The notes under the pieces are model-generated. The model ran no database searches. It was not told the origin of the DNA and saw only the letters and a list, made by a program, of their open reading frames with translations. Source: Chloroflexota bacterium (GTDB lineage Bacteria > Chloroflexota > Dehalococcoidia > UBA1151). From it: a stretch of 6,788 nt of DNA. A program made the position numbers and the translations under genes. Positions 1-6,210 of the stretch are shown here, piece by piece (position 1 is the stretch's first letter; each line of letters starts with the position of its first letter). Where the stretch lies: assembly GCA_022561735.1 (NCBI GenBank), contig JADFQR010000071.1, positions 1-6,788 on the forward strand, read 5' to 3'.

Positions 1-1034
1 CCCTCAAGGAACCGATCCCCGGCGAGCCACCGGGCTTCAGCGTCTCCGCTGCCGGGCGCGACAGGCTGCTACTCACGTTGCTCGCCGTCATGGTCGTCGG
101 CGCCCTCGTCCAGATCACCTTTGGCGGGGTCGTTCGGGTGACTGAATCCGGCCTGGGATGTCCTGACTGGCCGCTTTGCCACGGCTCGATCATCCCGAAA
201 TTTGAGTACCACACGATGATCGAGTGGAGCCACCGGACCATCGGCTCGCTCGTCGGCCTGGTGTTCATCGCCGCAGTCATACGGGTCTGGATTGCCCATC
301 GCCACAATGTTTTCCTGGTCGCCACCACGACCGGCTCGCTGATACTGATCGCTATCGTCGGCGGCATCGGCGGGGCGGTCGTCCTCTCGGAGGTCGAGCC
401 GTCGCTCAGGACGCTTCACCTGGGCCTTGCGGAGGGCGTCGTGCTGTTGTCAGTCCTGGCGTTCGCAACCGCCGTCACGGGCTGGATGCCGAAACAGATC
501 TCCGGAATCTCAAGCGATCACGCGCGAGCGGCGTTAGAATCTGCCAGAGATCTGGTCACGACACGCCGGGTAGTGAATCTCGCCGCGTTTCTTGCAATCG
601 CGACACTGCTATCTGGCTCATATGCCGTGTGGCGCGGCGCCGGGGCCGTCTGTCCCAGCTGGCCACTTTGCGGCGGGTCGTTAATACCGGGTTCGGAGCT
701 TGTATGGATTCACGCTGCGCACCGGCTGCTTGCGGCAATGGCCACTATCGTGACCTTCTGGGCGGCGCACCGGGCCTACCGCCTGCCCGGCGCCTCTCCG
801 GCAGTACGATTGCTCGCACTGGGAGCGTTGGCGACAATGGCCGCACAGATAATCGTCGGGGCGGCAAATCCGTGGACCGATTTCTCAGAGTGGGCGCAGG
901 TCATCCACCTGTCGTTGGCCACGATCGTTTGGACAGACATAATCCTGCTGTCGGCGGTGCTATCAATGAGACCTTACGGACGCAAGGCCGAACCGGGCCC
1001 GGAAAGAGGAACGCAAGAACTTGTCAACGCTTGA
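1..1034 (+). CDS. ctaA: Heme A synthase CtaA/COX15, 5' end outside window
   Basis: Integral membrane enzyme that oxidises the C8 methyl of heme O to the formyl group of heme A for cytochrome c oxidase. The reading frame (codons from position 3) is open to the left edge. The only in-frame start visible, TTG at 78, would cut into the first membrane helix and has no good Shine-Dalgarno, so the true start is probably upstream. Two halves repeat the family pattern. Each has a cysteine-pair loop, CPDWPLC in the first half and CPSWPLC in the second. The likely heme-ligand histidines are EWSHR (His codon 231-233) and LHLG (417-419) in the first half, and HAAHR (720-722) and IHLS (906-908) in the second. 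The Glu of EWSHR (222-224) matches the catalytic Glu described for Bacillus CtaA. About eight hydrophobic segments are seen. The gene is followed closely by ctaB, so the two probably form one operon. Function is confident; the N-terminus is unknown. Confidence 0.93.
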   Translation, partial: LKEPIPGEPPGFSVSAAGRDRLLLTLLAVMVVGALVQITFGGVVRVTESGLGCPDWPLCHGSIIPKFEYHTMIEWSHRTIGSLVGLVFIAAVIRVWIAHRHNVFLVATTTGSLILIAIVGGIGGAVVLSEVEPSLRTLHLGLAEGVVLLSVLAFATAVTGWMPKQISGISSDHARAALESARDLVTTRRVVNLAAFLAIATLLSGSYAVWRGAGAVCPSWPLCGGSLIPGSELVWIHAAHRLLAAMATIVTFWAAHRAYRLPGASPAVRLLALGALATMAAQIIVGAANPWTDFSEWAQVIHLSLATIVWTDIILLSAVLSMRPYGRKAEPGPERGTQELVNA

Positions 1035-1065
1035 CCTGCACGGTTCAAGGCGGGGGGCGACCGGT

Positions 1066-1932
1066 ATGAACGCAGTCGTCCGTGACTATGTCACGCTCAC
1101 CAAGCCCAAGATCATGGTGCTGCTGATACTGACCTCCGTCACCGGCATGGTCCTGGCCGCCGGTGGGTTCCCGGACGCTACGGTATTCGTCGCGGTGCTT
1201 GTCGGCGGGTTCGGCGCCTCCGGCGGCGCAAGCGCGCTCAACCACTGGCTCGACCGCGACATCGATAAAAAAATGGGGCGAACCAGCACCCGTCCCGTGG
1301 CAAGCGGCCGCGTCCGTCCGTTAAGCGCCATGGCGTTCGGCCTGGCCCTGAACGCTTTCAGCTTCGCCGTGCTTCTGGTATGGACCAACCTTCTTGCCGC
1401 CCTGCTGGCGATGGCAGGCACCCTCTTTTATATCATCATCTACACGGTCTGGCTGAAAAGATCATCCGTCCAGAACATCGTCATCGGCGGTGCGGCCGGA
1501 GCGATACCGCCGCTCGTCGGATGGGCCGCCGTCAATAACAGCCTGGGCCTTGAAGCCTGGTACCTGTTCGCCATTATCTTTTTCTGGACCCCGCCGCACT
1601 TCTGGGCGCTGGCGCTCCTGATCAGGGATGACTACCGGGCCGCTAACATCCCGATGTTGCCCGCAGTAGCGCCGCGCTCAACAACCAACTGGTCGATCAC
1701 GCTTTACACCGTGCTCCTTGTAGCGCTGACACTGGCGTTCTCTGCGGCTAGCGAACAGCTCGGGCTGATCTACCTGATTCCGACCATGGGGCTGGGGATC
1801 GTGTATCTATTTCTCACGGTACGCATGTTCCGGAACGACACCCGTCCGGTAGTCGCCGCCCTGTACAAGTTTTCATTGCTGTACCTGGCGCTCATCTTCA
1901 CGATCGTCATGGTGGACGGCTCCATCGGCTGA
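1066..1932 (+). CDS. ctaB: Protoheme IX farnesyltransferase (heme O synthase)
   Basis: UbiA-family membrane prenyltransferase that adds a farnesyl group to heme b, giving heme O, the substrate of the CtaA encoded just upstream. With the ATG at 1066 the protein is 288 aa, normal for CtaB/CyoE, and starts MNAVVRDYVTLTKPKI, like family N-termini. Visible signatures are the first prenyl-diphosphate/Mg2+ motif N59-x3-D63-x3-D67 (in NHWLDRDID), the second conserved segment YTVWLKR (126-132) followed by GGAAGAIPPLVGW, and FFWTPPHFWALAL further on. Several further hydrophobic segments give the expected polytopic layout. An alternative TTG start at 1021 has a fair Shine-Dalgarno (AGAGGA, 1005-1010) and would overlap the ctaA stop by 14 nt, adding 15 residues. 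I prefer ATG 1066 because it restores the usual N-terminus, although its own ribosome site is weak, which would suit translational coupling to ctaA. Confidence 0.95.
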   Translation: MNAVVRDYVTLTKPKIMVLLILTSVTGMVLAAGGFPDATVFVAVLVGGFGASGGASALNHWLDRDIDKKMGRTSTRPVASGRVRPLSAMAFGLALNAFSFAVLLVWTNLLAALLAMAGTLFYIIIYTVWLKRSSVQNIVIGGAAGAIPPLVGWAAVNNSLGLEAWYLFAIIFFWTPPHFWALALLIRDDYRAANIPMLPAVAPRSTTNWSITLYTVLLVALTLAFSAASEQLGLIYLIPTMGLGIVYLFLTVRMFRNDTRPVVAALYKFSLLYLALIFTIVMVDGSIG

Positions 1933-1961
1933 GCAAGCGCAAGAAAGAACGGTCTGAAATG

Positions 1962-1993
1962 AAAAGGACGCCCTTTGCGAGCGTCCTTTTTTT
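1962..1993 (+). terminator. Intrinsic terminator of ctaAB, possibly bidirectional
   Basis: A perfect 10-bp stem, AAAAGGACGC (1962-1971) with GCGTCCTTTT (1981-1990), has a 9-nt loop and a continuous run of seven T (1987-1993). It lies 29 nt after the ctaB stop codon. The A-rich left arm gives a shorter T run on the other strand, so it may also stop the converging rplT transcript, whose gene ends at 2032. Confidence 0.9.
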
Positions 1994-2031
1994 ATTCATC
2001 CGTTTTACTGACGGGCCGGGTTTACCGGCGG

Positions 2032-2412
2032 TTAGACAGCAGCCTGGGCGGCTCCGGCTGTCAACGCCTCGCTGGCCACTCGGGCGACCTCTGCGAACGC
2101 TTCCGGCTCGCGGATCGACAGGTCAGCCAGTTGTTTGCGGTCGATCTCCACGTTGGCGAGGATCAGACCGTGAACAAGCCTGGAGTAACTCAGACCGTGG
2201 ATCCGGGACGCGGCGTTGATGCGGAGTATCCACAGCGCACGCATCTGGCGCTTGCGCAGACGGCGGTGGGCCGTCTGGTACGCCATCGCGTGAAGCAATG
2301 ACTCCCGTGCGACCTTGTAACGCCTGTTACGCGAGCCGCGATGACCGCGGACGCTTTTCAATACGGCGCGATGCCGCCGATGTTTCGTTACGCCGCGCTT
2401 GACTCGTGCCAA
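2032..2412 (-). CDS. rplT: 50S ribosomal protein L20
   Basis: Binds 23S rRNA early in large-subunit assembly; in several bacteria it also represses its own operon by binding the mRNA. The 126-aa product starts MARVKRGVTKHRRH and continues with the basic helical N-terminal arm and the AYQTAHRRLRKRQMRALWILRINAA segment in the family pattern (E. coli L20 is 118 aa). The C-terminus carries a short Ala-rich tail (EALTAGAAQAAV). The start codon is TTG (2410-2412). The universal MARVKRG beginning fixes it, and a GGAG Shine-Dalgarno lies 9 nt upstream. It is the last gene of infC-rpmI-rplT, separated from rpmI by an unusually long 171-nt spacer with strong hairpins, and ends facing the ctaB terminator. 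Confidence 0.97.
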   Translation of the reverse strand: MARVKRGVTKHRRHRAVLKSVRGHRGSRNRRYKVARESLLHAMAYQTAHRRLRKRQMRALWILRINAASRIHGLSYSRLVHGLILANVEIDRKQLADLSIREPEAFAEVARVASEALTAGAAQAAV

Positions 2413-2583
2413 CGGTGGTCTCTCCGGTGTCTTTTAGTGTCTGGTGTGACGCGGACAAAATATCCGCGATTGGTTCACATCGTTACAGGACGGCGACGCG
2501 CGCCGTCTCACGGGGCAAAGATTCCAGTTCTGTTATCTCTAAGGGTGACGCTTCCGGCGTGCCGCCGCAAGCGTCTGGCGTGA
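2413..2583 (-). promoter_or_regulatory. Structured rpmI-rplT spacer (three hairpins)
   Basis: These 171 nt separate rpmI from rplT on the - strand. In transcript order they can form three hairpins. The first (2547-2575) has GACGCTT paired with AAGCGTC, a single mismatch, CGGCG paired with CGCCG, and a 3-nt loop. The second (2489-2507) has GACGGCG paired with CGCCGTC and a 5-nt loop. The third (2451-2467) has GCGGA paired with TCCGC and a 7-nt loop. None is followed by a T run, so they do not look like standard terminators. Position before rplT suggests an L20 autoregulatory or mRNA-processing region, which is inference. The pairing itself is seen directly. Confidence 0.55.
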
Positions 2584-2778
2584 TTAGCGCCCGAGTAGCC
2601 GCTTGATCCGCCTGGCGTTGGCGGGAGACGTGCCGATCTTTTTATCGAACAATCTGCGGACCCGGGATGACTTGTTCCGGCGCAGGTGGCTCTTTGGACC
2701 CTTGGTCCGCAAAACCTTGCCGGTGCTGGTCACGTGAAATCGGCGCTTTGCGCCTTTGTGGGTCTTGATCTTGGGCAT
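2584..2778 (-). CDS. rpmI: 50S ribosomal protein L35
   Basis: Small basic protein of the large ribosomal subunit. The 64-aa product begins MPKIKTHKGAKRRFHVTSTGK, the standard L35 N-terminus, and continues with SHLRRNKSSRVRRL and a basic C-terminus (ARRIKRLLGR). Length is normal for the family. The ATG (2776-2778) directly follows the infC stop codon with no spacer (TAAATG), so its ribosome site lies inside the end of infC (GGAAG about 13 nt upstream, GAG about 6 nt upstream). Translation is therefore probably coupled to infC. It lies in the conserved order infC-rpmI-rplT. Confidence 0.97.
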   Translation of the reverse strand: MPKIKTHKGAKRRFHVTSTGKVLRTKGPKSHLRRNKSSRVRRLFDKKIGTSPANARRIKRLLGR

Positions 2779-3378
2779 TTAGTTCTCGGTACTTCCGTTA
2801 GATGCGCCAGACGCACTGGCTGCACTGGCTGCGCTGGCTCTCGCGCCCGCCGCGATGGCCACCTCGTCCGGAGCCAGGATGATGCTGAGTGAACGCGCCT
2901 CCATCATAGGCGCTCGTTCAAGTTTTGCTCCGTCTGCAAGCGCCTCGGCGGCTCGCCTTAGCAGCTTGACAGCAAGATCCGGGTGGGCGATCTCTCGTCC
3001 GCGGAACCTTACGGTCACCTTGACCTTGGCGCCTCCACGGAGAAGCTCCCTGGCGCGCCTGATCTTCGAAAGAAGGTCATGTTCACCGATCTTCATGCTC
3101 AATCGAACTTCGCGAAGTTCGTTCTTGGCCTGAGACCTTTTTGCCTCACGAGCGCGCTTCGACTGTACGAACTTGAATCGTCCGTAGTCGAGCAGCTTGC
3201 AGACCGGCGGCGTCTGGTTGGGAGCCACCTCGACCAGGTCGAGCCCCCGTTCTTCCGCCAGCGCGAGCGCGTCCTGAATGCTGAGGACAACAGGAGTGCC
3301 GTCGTCGTCTTCAATGATCCGCACTTCCGGAACTCGGATCTGGCGGTTGATTCGGTATTCGCGGGCTATAAGTGGGAT
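2779..3378 (-). CDS. infC: Translation initiation factor IF-3, probable non-AUG start
   Basis: Binds the 30S subunit, keeps it apart from 50S and checks the start codon-initiator tRNA pairing. From the ATC at 3376-3378 the product is 199 aa. The N-terminal domain begins REYRINRQIRVPEVRIIE (residues 6-23) and includes the signature PVCKLLDYGRFKF (58-70). A basic linker follows, then the C-terminal domain from about residue 87 (LREVRLSMKIGEHDL). It ends in an Ala/Ser-rich tail (about 179-199) longer than in typical IF-3. No ATG, GTG or TTG occurs close to the family N-terminus. Two non-standard candidates do have Shine-Dalgarno sequences: ATC at 3378 (GGGGAG, 6 nt spacing) and ATA at 3369 (AGAGG, 9 nt spacing). 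E. coli infC likewise uses AUU, which makes it self-regulated. Upstream GTG 3567 and ATG 3492 would add 63 or 38 residues without family resemblance and without good ribosome sites. The gene identity is certain; the start is inferred. Confidence 0.9.
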   Translation of the reverse strand: MPLIAREYRINRQIRVPEVRIIEDDDGTPVVLSIQDALALAEERGLDLVEVAPNQTPPVCKLLDYGRFKFVQSKRAREAKRSQAKNELREVRLSMKIGEHDLLSKIRRARELLRGGAKVKVTVRFRGREIAHPDLAVKLLRRAAEALADGAKLERAPMMEARSLSIILAPDEVAIAAGARASAASAASASGASNGSTEN

Positions 3379-3567
3379 CCTCTGCTCCCCGGCGTCAAAG
3401 CCAGGGAATTGCTGACTCGAAGGGACTGATTGTCCACGATGGAGAATACCACGGACATCGGCCGGGGGTCTACGTTGAAACGCCCGGTGCATTCCCGGTT
3501 CTTTGAACCCGGGGACACTCCCACCGCACCGGTCTAGGAACCGGACGGCGTGTGACGTCGTATTCAC
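3379..3567 (-). promoter_or_regulatory. infC 5' leader with kinked hairpin
   Basis: This stretch stays open in the infC frame, but the added sequence does not resemble IF-3, so I read it as an untranslated leader. Its main structure is on the - strand at 3484-3532. An outer 7-bp stem CCGGTGC/GCACCGG encloses an inner stem (CCCGGGTTC with GAACCGGG, one bulged G, AAA loop). The two are separated by a 10-nt bulge (3516-3525) present only on the transcript's 5' side. Two stems joined by an asymmetric bulge recall, in general form only, the L20-binding leaders known upstream of infC in Firmicutes. I cannot show a family match by eye. Confidence 0.45.
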
Positions 3568-3812
3568 TTTTGACCGGTGATCTTACGGAGATCGCAGCAT
3601 ACGTGGCGGGCGTTGACGGGAAATCCGTGTTTGTACGGGGGCTTAAACGTAGCCCTGTGATAGGATTCGGTTTGACCCGGCGCTGAAATTTTGATCTGCG
3701 TCGCGAACGTGTCTGACATTGATGTGAAGATCGTCAAAATTTGAATCGACGCTGACGGACTTCAAACCTGAGTCAGGACGGGCCCCTCCTTCTGGATTGT
3801 GGTACCCGTCCG
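3568..3812. promoter_or_regulatory. Divergent infC/ftsH promoter region
   Basis: No credible gene lies here. It must hold the promoters for infC (-) and ftsH (+). Visible elements are a perfect 9-bp inverted repeat, AAATTTTGA (3686-3694) and TCAAAATTT (3734-3742), 39 nt apart, and a 7-bp inverted repeat GGACGGG (3776-3782)/CCCGTCC (3805-3811) in the probable ftsH leader. A weak + strand promoter candidate is CTGACA (3713-3718), 17 nt, AAAATT (3736-3741); its -35 matches 5 of 6 positions and its -10 only 3 of 6. I could not pick a convincing infC promoter. Confidence 0.4.
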
Positions 3813-3829
3813 GTCACCCGGGAGGTGAC
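3813..3829 (+). promoter_or_regulatory. ftsH Shine-Dalgarno inside a hairpin
   Basis: GGAGGTGA (3821-3828) is an 8-nt match to the 16S rRNA 3' end and decides the GTG start at 3831. The same bases form a hairpin: GTCACC (3813-3818) pairs with GGTGAC (3824-3829) around a 5-nt loop CGGGA, with a further G-U pair possible. Half of the ribosome site is therefore in the stem, directly abutting the start codon. Confidence 0.6.
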
Positions 3830-3830
3830 T

Positions 3831-5789
3831 GTGAACCGGCGCTGGATGCGTAACAGCCTGATCTACCTCTTGATTGTTGTCGCCGTAATTACGGTGTTTT
3901 TCCTCTTTTTTGACAACAATCAACTTGACGACGCTCGTGAAATCCCGATTAGCGAGGTAGTCGCTCTCGCCGAGAACCCCGGCAATGAGCGCATCCTTAT
4001 CGAGGTGCAGGGCGATGCCCTCACGATCCACGTCGGAGCCAACACCTTCATATCGCGCAAGGAACCTGGCTCAAGCATCGTGGAACTGCTGGACCGGGTG
4101 GGCGCCAGTCAAAACGTATCGATAGAAGTCAAGGAGCCCGGCAGCGGCCTCGGCAGCTTCATCGGCCTGATGATCAACTTCCTGCCGCTCATCCTGTTTG
4201 GCGGCATCCTGCTGTTCATGATGCGGCAGGCCCAGGGCAGCTCCAACCAGGCGATGGGCTTCGGTAAGAGCCGTGCTCGCATGTTCGTCGGCTCCAAGGC
4301 CACCGTCACGTTCTTTGACGTGGCCGGGGCCCCGGAGGCGAAACAGGAACTCGAAGAAGTGGTCGAGTTCTTGAAGTACCCGGAGCGATTCGTGGCGCTG
4401 GGCGCCCGCATCCCGCGCGGCGTACTCCTGGTAGGACCTCCCGGCACCGGCAAGACGCTGCTGGCGAAGGCGGTCGCTGGTGAAGCCGGCGTGCCTTTCT
4501 TTGCGATCTCCGGTTCCGAATTCGTCGAGATGTTCGTCGGCGTCGGCGCCGCCCGGGTGCGCGACCTGTTTGAACAGGCCAAGCGGCACGCACCGTCGAT
4601 CATCTTCGTCGACGAGATCGACGCCGTCGGACGCCATCGCGGCGCCGGCCTGGGCGGTGGGCATGATGAGCGGGAACAGACCCTGAACCAGATCCTCGTG
4701 GAGATGGACGGGTTTGAGTCCAGCACCAATGTGATCGTCATCGCCGCCACCAACCGGCCGGACATCCTGGACCCGGCGCTCCTCCGTCCCGGCCGTTTCG
4801 ACCGTCGCGTGACGCTGGACTCACCGGACATCCGCGGCAGAACCGCGATTCTTGATGTTCACGCCAAGGGCAAACCCCTGGCTGATGATGTGGACCTGCC
4901 CTCTCTGGCGCAGCAGACGCCTGGATTCAGCGGCGCAGACCTGGCAAACCTGATCAACGAGGCGGCGATCCTCGCCGCGCGGCGGAACAAGAAAGAGATC
5001 ACCCAGGACGAAATGCTTGAGGCCATTGACCGTCTGATCGCCGGTCCGGCGCGCAAGAGCAAGGTGATTAGCCCTCACGAGAAAAAGGTCACGGCCTTCC
5101 ACGAGTCCGGACATGCAATTGTGGGCTACTTCATGCCCCACGCAGACAAGGTCCACAAGATCTCGATCGTCGCTCGCGGACGCATGGGCGGCTACACCCG
5201 TTACCTCCCGGATGAGGAACGGAGCATGCAGACGAAGAGCCAGTTCCAGGCGATGATCGCCACGGCAATGGGCGGGCGCGTCGCAGAGCAGATGATCTTC
5301 AATGAAATCACCACGGGCGCATCGAACGACATCGAGAAAGCGACAGAGATCGCCCGGGCGATGGTGACCCAGTTCGGTATGAGCGACAAGCTCGGACCGC
5401 GGCTTTTCGGCAAGCGCGAGGAAATGGTGTTCCTTGGCAGAAACCTGGGCGAACACCGCGACTACGGACCGAAGACTGAAGAGCTGATCGATGAAGAGGT
5501 TGACGCGCTGCTTCAGGCGGGCTGGGACAACGCGGAACGCATCCTCACCGAGAAGACGGTCCAACTCCACGCGATCTCAGATTTCCTGATCGAGCACGAG
5601 ACGGTCGACGGCAAACAGATGATCGAGATCGTGGAAGGCAGGGACCCGCTGGCAAACGCGGCGCCAGAACCAGAGCCGGAGCCGGAGCCTTCTGTCGATG
5701 GCGGAGAAGCAGGAATCACGCCGCCGCCGGTCTCCGACAACCGAACGCCAGACATACGAGACGCGAACCTTCAGCCGGGACTCGGTTAG
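3831..5789 (+). CDS. ftsH: ATP-dependent zinc metalloprotease FtsH
   Basis: Membrane-anchored hexameric AAA+ protease that unfolds and degrades misassembled membrane proteins and short-lived regulators. The product is 652 aa from the GTG at 3831. Order of parts: TM1 (about 8-27), an extracytoplasmic domain, TM2 (about 110-131), then the ATPase with Walker A GPPGTGKT (202-209), pore FVG (235-237), Walker B FVDEID with D261/E262, and the second region of homology [21 protein letters not shown] (starting near 306). The protease has zinc site HESGH (H424, E425, H428; HEAGH is commoner) and third ligand D500 in [10 protein letters not shown]. All catalytic residues are present. The C-terminus has an acidic Pro-Glu run ([15 protein letters not shown]) and a polar tail, typical of variable FtsH ends. 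GTG at 3825 lies inside the Shine-Dalgarno and ATG 3846 is too far from it. It is transcribed alone, divergent from infC, with a hairpin over its ribosome site. Confidence 0.97.
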   Translation: MNRRWMRNSLIYLLIVVAVITVFFLFFDNNQLDDAREIPISEVVALAENPGNERILIEVQGDALTIHVGANTFISRKEPGSSIVELLDRVGASQNVSIEVKEPGSGLGSFIGLMINFLPLILFGGILLFMMRQAQGSSNQAMGFGKSRARMFVGSKATVTFFDVAGAPEAKQELEEVVEFLKYPERFVALGARIPRGVLLVGPPGTGKTLLAKAVAGEAGVPFFAISGSEFVEMFVGVGAARVRDLFEQAKRHAPSIIFVDEIDAVGRHRGAGLGGGHDEREQTLNQILVEMDGFESSTNVIVIAATNRPDILDPALLRPGRFDRRVTLDSPDIRGRTAILDVHAKGKPLADDVDLPSLAQQTPGFSGADLANLINEAAILAARRNKKEITQDEMLEAIDRLIAGPARKSKVISPHEKKVTAFHESGHAIVGYFMPHADKVHKISIVARGRMGGYTRYLPDEERSMQTKSQFQAMIATAMGGRVAEQMIFNEITTGASNDIEKATEIARAMVTQFGMSDKLGPRLFGKREEMVFLGRNLGEHRDYGPKTEELIDEEVDALLQAGWDNAERILTEKTVQLHAISDFLIEHETVDGKQMIEIVEGRDPLANAAPEPEPEPEPSVDGGEAGITPPPVSDNRTPDIRDANLQPGLG

Positions 5790-5805
5790 CGCCCCGACGA
5801 CCCTT

Positions 5806-5862
5806 AAGCCGCTCCCCTGAACAATCCGGGAACAGTCTGGGAACAATCTGGGGAGCGGCTTT
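5806..5862 (+). terminator. Terminator-like hairpin between ftsH and converging gene
   Basis: A perfect 12-bp stem, AAGCCGCTCCCC (5806-5817) with GGGGAGCGGCTT (5850-5861), starts 17 nt after the ftsH stop. The T tract is only TTT (5860-5862), and on the - strand only TT follows, so termination may be weak or factor-assisted. It can serve both ftsH and the converging gene ending at 5884. The 32-nt loop is unusually long and is filled by tandem repeats. Confidence 0.7.
5819..5851 (+). repeat. Three tandem 11-nt repeats in hairpin loop
   Basis: The units are GAACAATCCGG (5819-5829), GAACAGTCTGG (5830-5840) and GAACAATCTGG (5841-5851), with consensus GAACARTCYGG. They run head to tail with no gaps, differ by one or two bases, and the last two bases enter the right arm of the terminator stem. 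The count may vary between strains. Confidence 0.8.
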
Positions 5863-5883
5863 CTGAGTGTTGCTGTGAGTCGT

Positions 5884-6210
5884 TCAGGCTCCGCCGGTAT
5901 CTGAGTCTGCGCCGGCGAGCGGTCGTGACCGGTAGTACAGCCCCCACCTGTTCATCGCGTCCCGTATACGCGCATCATCCAGGGCCGTAATGTCCTTGAA
6001 GAATCCGGCCAGGACGTGCGCCGGCCGCAGATCGTCCTCGCACACCCAGCTTCGATCCCCGGGAACCATGTATAGCAGCCCGTTCTGGTGCGGGCACTCC
6101 ATCCCGATAGATGCGCTGCCCTTGCCGATCTTGAGGGCAAACCCGCCCGCTTCCATAGCGGCGTCGTTGTCCGGGGCGGCGTCGCTGCCCGACGTTTCCT
6201 GGGCGCTCAT
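5884..6210 (-). CDS. Hypothetical protein with CPH...C motif
   Basis: I do not recognise this 108-aa protein. The ATG at 6210 has a good ribosome site (AGGTG, 7 nt spacing), which supports a real gene. The N-terminal 20 residues are acidic and probably disordered (SAQETSGSDAAPDNDAA). A compact core follows: GGFALKIGKGSASIG, then ECPH (Cys39, His41), a Gly/Pro-containing turn, and WVCEDD (Cys57). A helical-looking part (AGFFKDITALDDARIRDAMNRWGLYYRSR) and a short polar tail end the protein. Cys39, His41 and Cys57 could be three ligands of a metal site or a disulfide, but this is speculative. There are no membrane segments or signal peptide, so it is probably cytoplasmic. It converges with ftsH and is divergent from the metallo-hydrolase gene, so neighbours do not reveal its role. 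Confidence 0.65.
   Translation of the reverse strand: MSAQETSGSDAAPDNDAAMEAGGFALKIGKGSASIGMECPHQNGLLYMVPGDRSWVCEDDLRPAHVLAGFFKDITALDDARIRDAMNRWGLYYRSRPLAGADSDTGGA

Noticed and set aside
78..80. TTG 78 as the ctaA start
   Set aside because: It truncates the first membrane helix, lacks a good ribosome site, and the frame continues open to the window edge.
1021..1065. TTG 1021 as the ctaB start
   Set aside because: It has a fair ribosome site, but the 15 added residues are not family-like; ATG 1066 gives the standard N-terminus. Not fully excluded.
224..1069. 281-codon + strand frame overlapping ctaA
   Set aside because: Shadow of ctaA in another frame; Arg/Gly-rich translation without domains, whereas ctaA has all family motifs.
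1959..2301. Two + strand open frames over the terminator and antisense to rplT
   Set aside because: They start inside the ctaB terminator hairpin and overlap rplT, which is unambiguous on the other strand.
3379..3567. N-terminal extension of IF-3 to ATG 3492 or GTG 3567
   Set aside because: The added residues do not resemble IF-3, have no good ribosome site, and coincide with a stable hairpin; a leader plus a non-AUG start explains it better.
4821..5570. 249-codon open frame on the - strand opposite ftsH
   Set aside because: It lies entirely antisense to the conserved ATPase and protease domains of FtsH; long antisense frames are expected in GC-rich genes and its product looks like no known family.
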